Of a stretch of 13,917 nucleotides of DNA, positions 13,632 to 13,917 are shown piece after piece. The stretch's first letter is position 1, and every line of letters starts with the position of its first letter. The DNA comes from an uncultured Clostridia bacterium (GTDB taxonomy: Bacteria > Bacillota > Clostridia > TANB77 > CAG-508), in assembly GCA_947595555.1 (NCBI GenBank), contig CANQES010000029.1:1-13917 (forward strand), written 5' to 3'. Both the position numbers and the translations under genes were made by a program. The notes below the pieces were generated by a model, which was given only the letters and a program-made list of their open reading frames with translations, made no database searches and was not told where the DNA came from.

Positions 13632-13917
13632 ATGATTTATTCAAAAGAATTAGAAGAAATGTGCTGTGTAGCGAAAGGAGTAGACCATGGACCAGCACCT
13701 ATTCCAGAAGAAGGAAAATGGGTAAAAGCAAAGGAAATAAAAGATATATCAGGTTTAACACATGGTATTGGATGGTGTGCACCTCAACAAGGAGCATGTA
13801 AATTAACTTTAAATGTTAAAGATGGAATTATCCAAGAAGCTTTAGTAGAAACAATAGGATGTTCAGGAATGACACATTCAGCTGCTATGGCAGGTGAAAT
13901 TTTAACAGGAAAAACAA
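13632..13917 (+). CDS. NifU-like iron-sulfur cluster scaffold-type protein, N-terminal part (runs off the window)
   Basis: ATG 13632, preceded by AAAGGAG (13616-13622), opens a frame that stays open to the window end: 95 codons plus one base. The visible protein starts MIYSKELEEMCCVAKGVDHGP and contains GWCAPQQGACKLTLNV (48-62) and ETIGCSGMTHSAAMAGEIL (73-91). The latter parallels the conserved Cys-containing segment of NifU/IscU scaffolds, and cysteines at 11, 12, 49, 56 and 77 could serve as cluster ligands. I recall near-identical Clostridia proteins annotated as Fe-S assembly scaffolds next to a 'GGGtGRT' protein gene, which would then lie just beyond the window. Cluster assembly is inferred; a specialised redox or sulfur role is possible. 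Own ribosome-binding site and a 98-base spacer suggest a separate unit. Confidence 0.75.
   Translation, partial: MIYSKELEEMCCVAKGVDHGPAPIPEEGKWVKAKEIKDISGLTHGIGWCAPQQGACKLTLNVKDGIIQEALVETIGCSGMTHSAAMAGEILTGKT

Overview
The window is strongly AT-rich, with purine-rich Shine-Dalgarno sites (AAGGAGG-type) ahead of most genes and every supported gene on the + strand. The gene order rimP-nusA-rnpM(ylxR)-rplGA(ylxQ)-infB-rbfA-nrnA-truB is the classic Firmicutes arrangement. Together with the NifU-like gene at the right edge, of a type I associate with anaerobic Clostridia, this points to a low-GC Clostridia-class bacterium, possibly an uncultured gut or anaerobic lineage. Genus cannot be read from the sequence.

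Layout. 1-1788: the tail of a probable membrane glycosyltransferase (GT2-like), a strong hairpin, then a complete multi-pass GT-C (family 39-like) glycosyltransferase; these look like cell-envelope sugar-transfer functions. 1794-9168: a well-formed sigma-A-type promoter and a leader hairpin, then an eight-gene translation/transcription operon closed by a rho-independent terminator. It holds ribosome maturation (rimP, rbfA), elongation and termination control (nusA), an RNase P modulator (rnpM), a K-turn-binding L7Ae-like protein (rplGA), initiation factor IF-2 (infB), a DHH nano-RNase/pAp phosphatase (nrnA) and the tRNA U55 pseudouridine synthase (truB). The ribF and rpsO genes that often follow truB are absent. 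9203-13533: a second promoter drives pgk-tpiA-gpmI (lower glycolysis). A YezG/DUF600-like protein, a family best known as immunity/antitoxin proteins, sits directly behind gpmI. 13534-13917: a hairpin-bearing spacer and the first 95 codons of a NifU-like Fe-S scaffold-type protein that runs off the window.

Most of the window is conserved housekeeping DNA and I do not see a complete new defence, mobile or biosynthetic system. The items most worth a second look are: (1) the lone DUF600/YezG-like gene with an extra C-terminal tail, coupled to the glycolytic operon with no toxin in view; (2) a GC-rich REP-like palindrome with a GGGGACGG core between infB and rbfA; (3) an unusually long, Asn-rich linker in IF-2 containing a short tandem repeat; (4) the heavy use of TTG/GTG starts in the nusA-infB operon against only ATG in the glycolytic one; and (5) a 10-bp direct repeat over the -10 region of the pgk promoter.

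There is no gene-free stretch longer than 300 bases. The longest gaps are 9129-9298 (terminator plus promoter), 1789-1894 (promoter plus leader hairpin) and 13534-13631 (hairpin). I saw no tRNA, rRNA, CRISPR array, insertion sequence or recognisable riboswitch.
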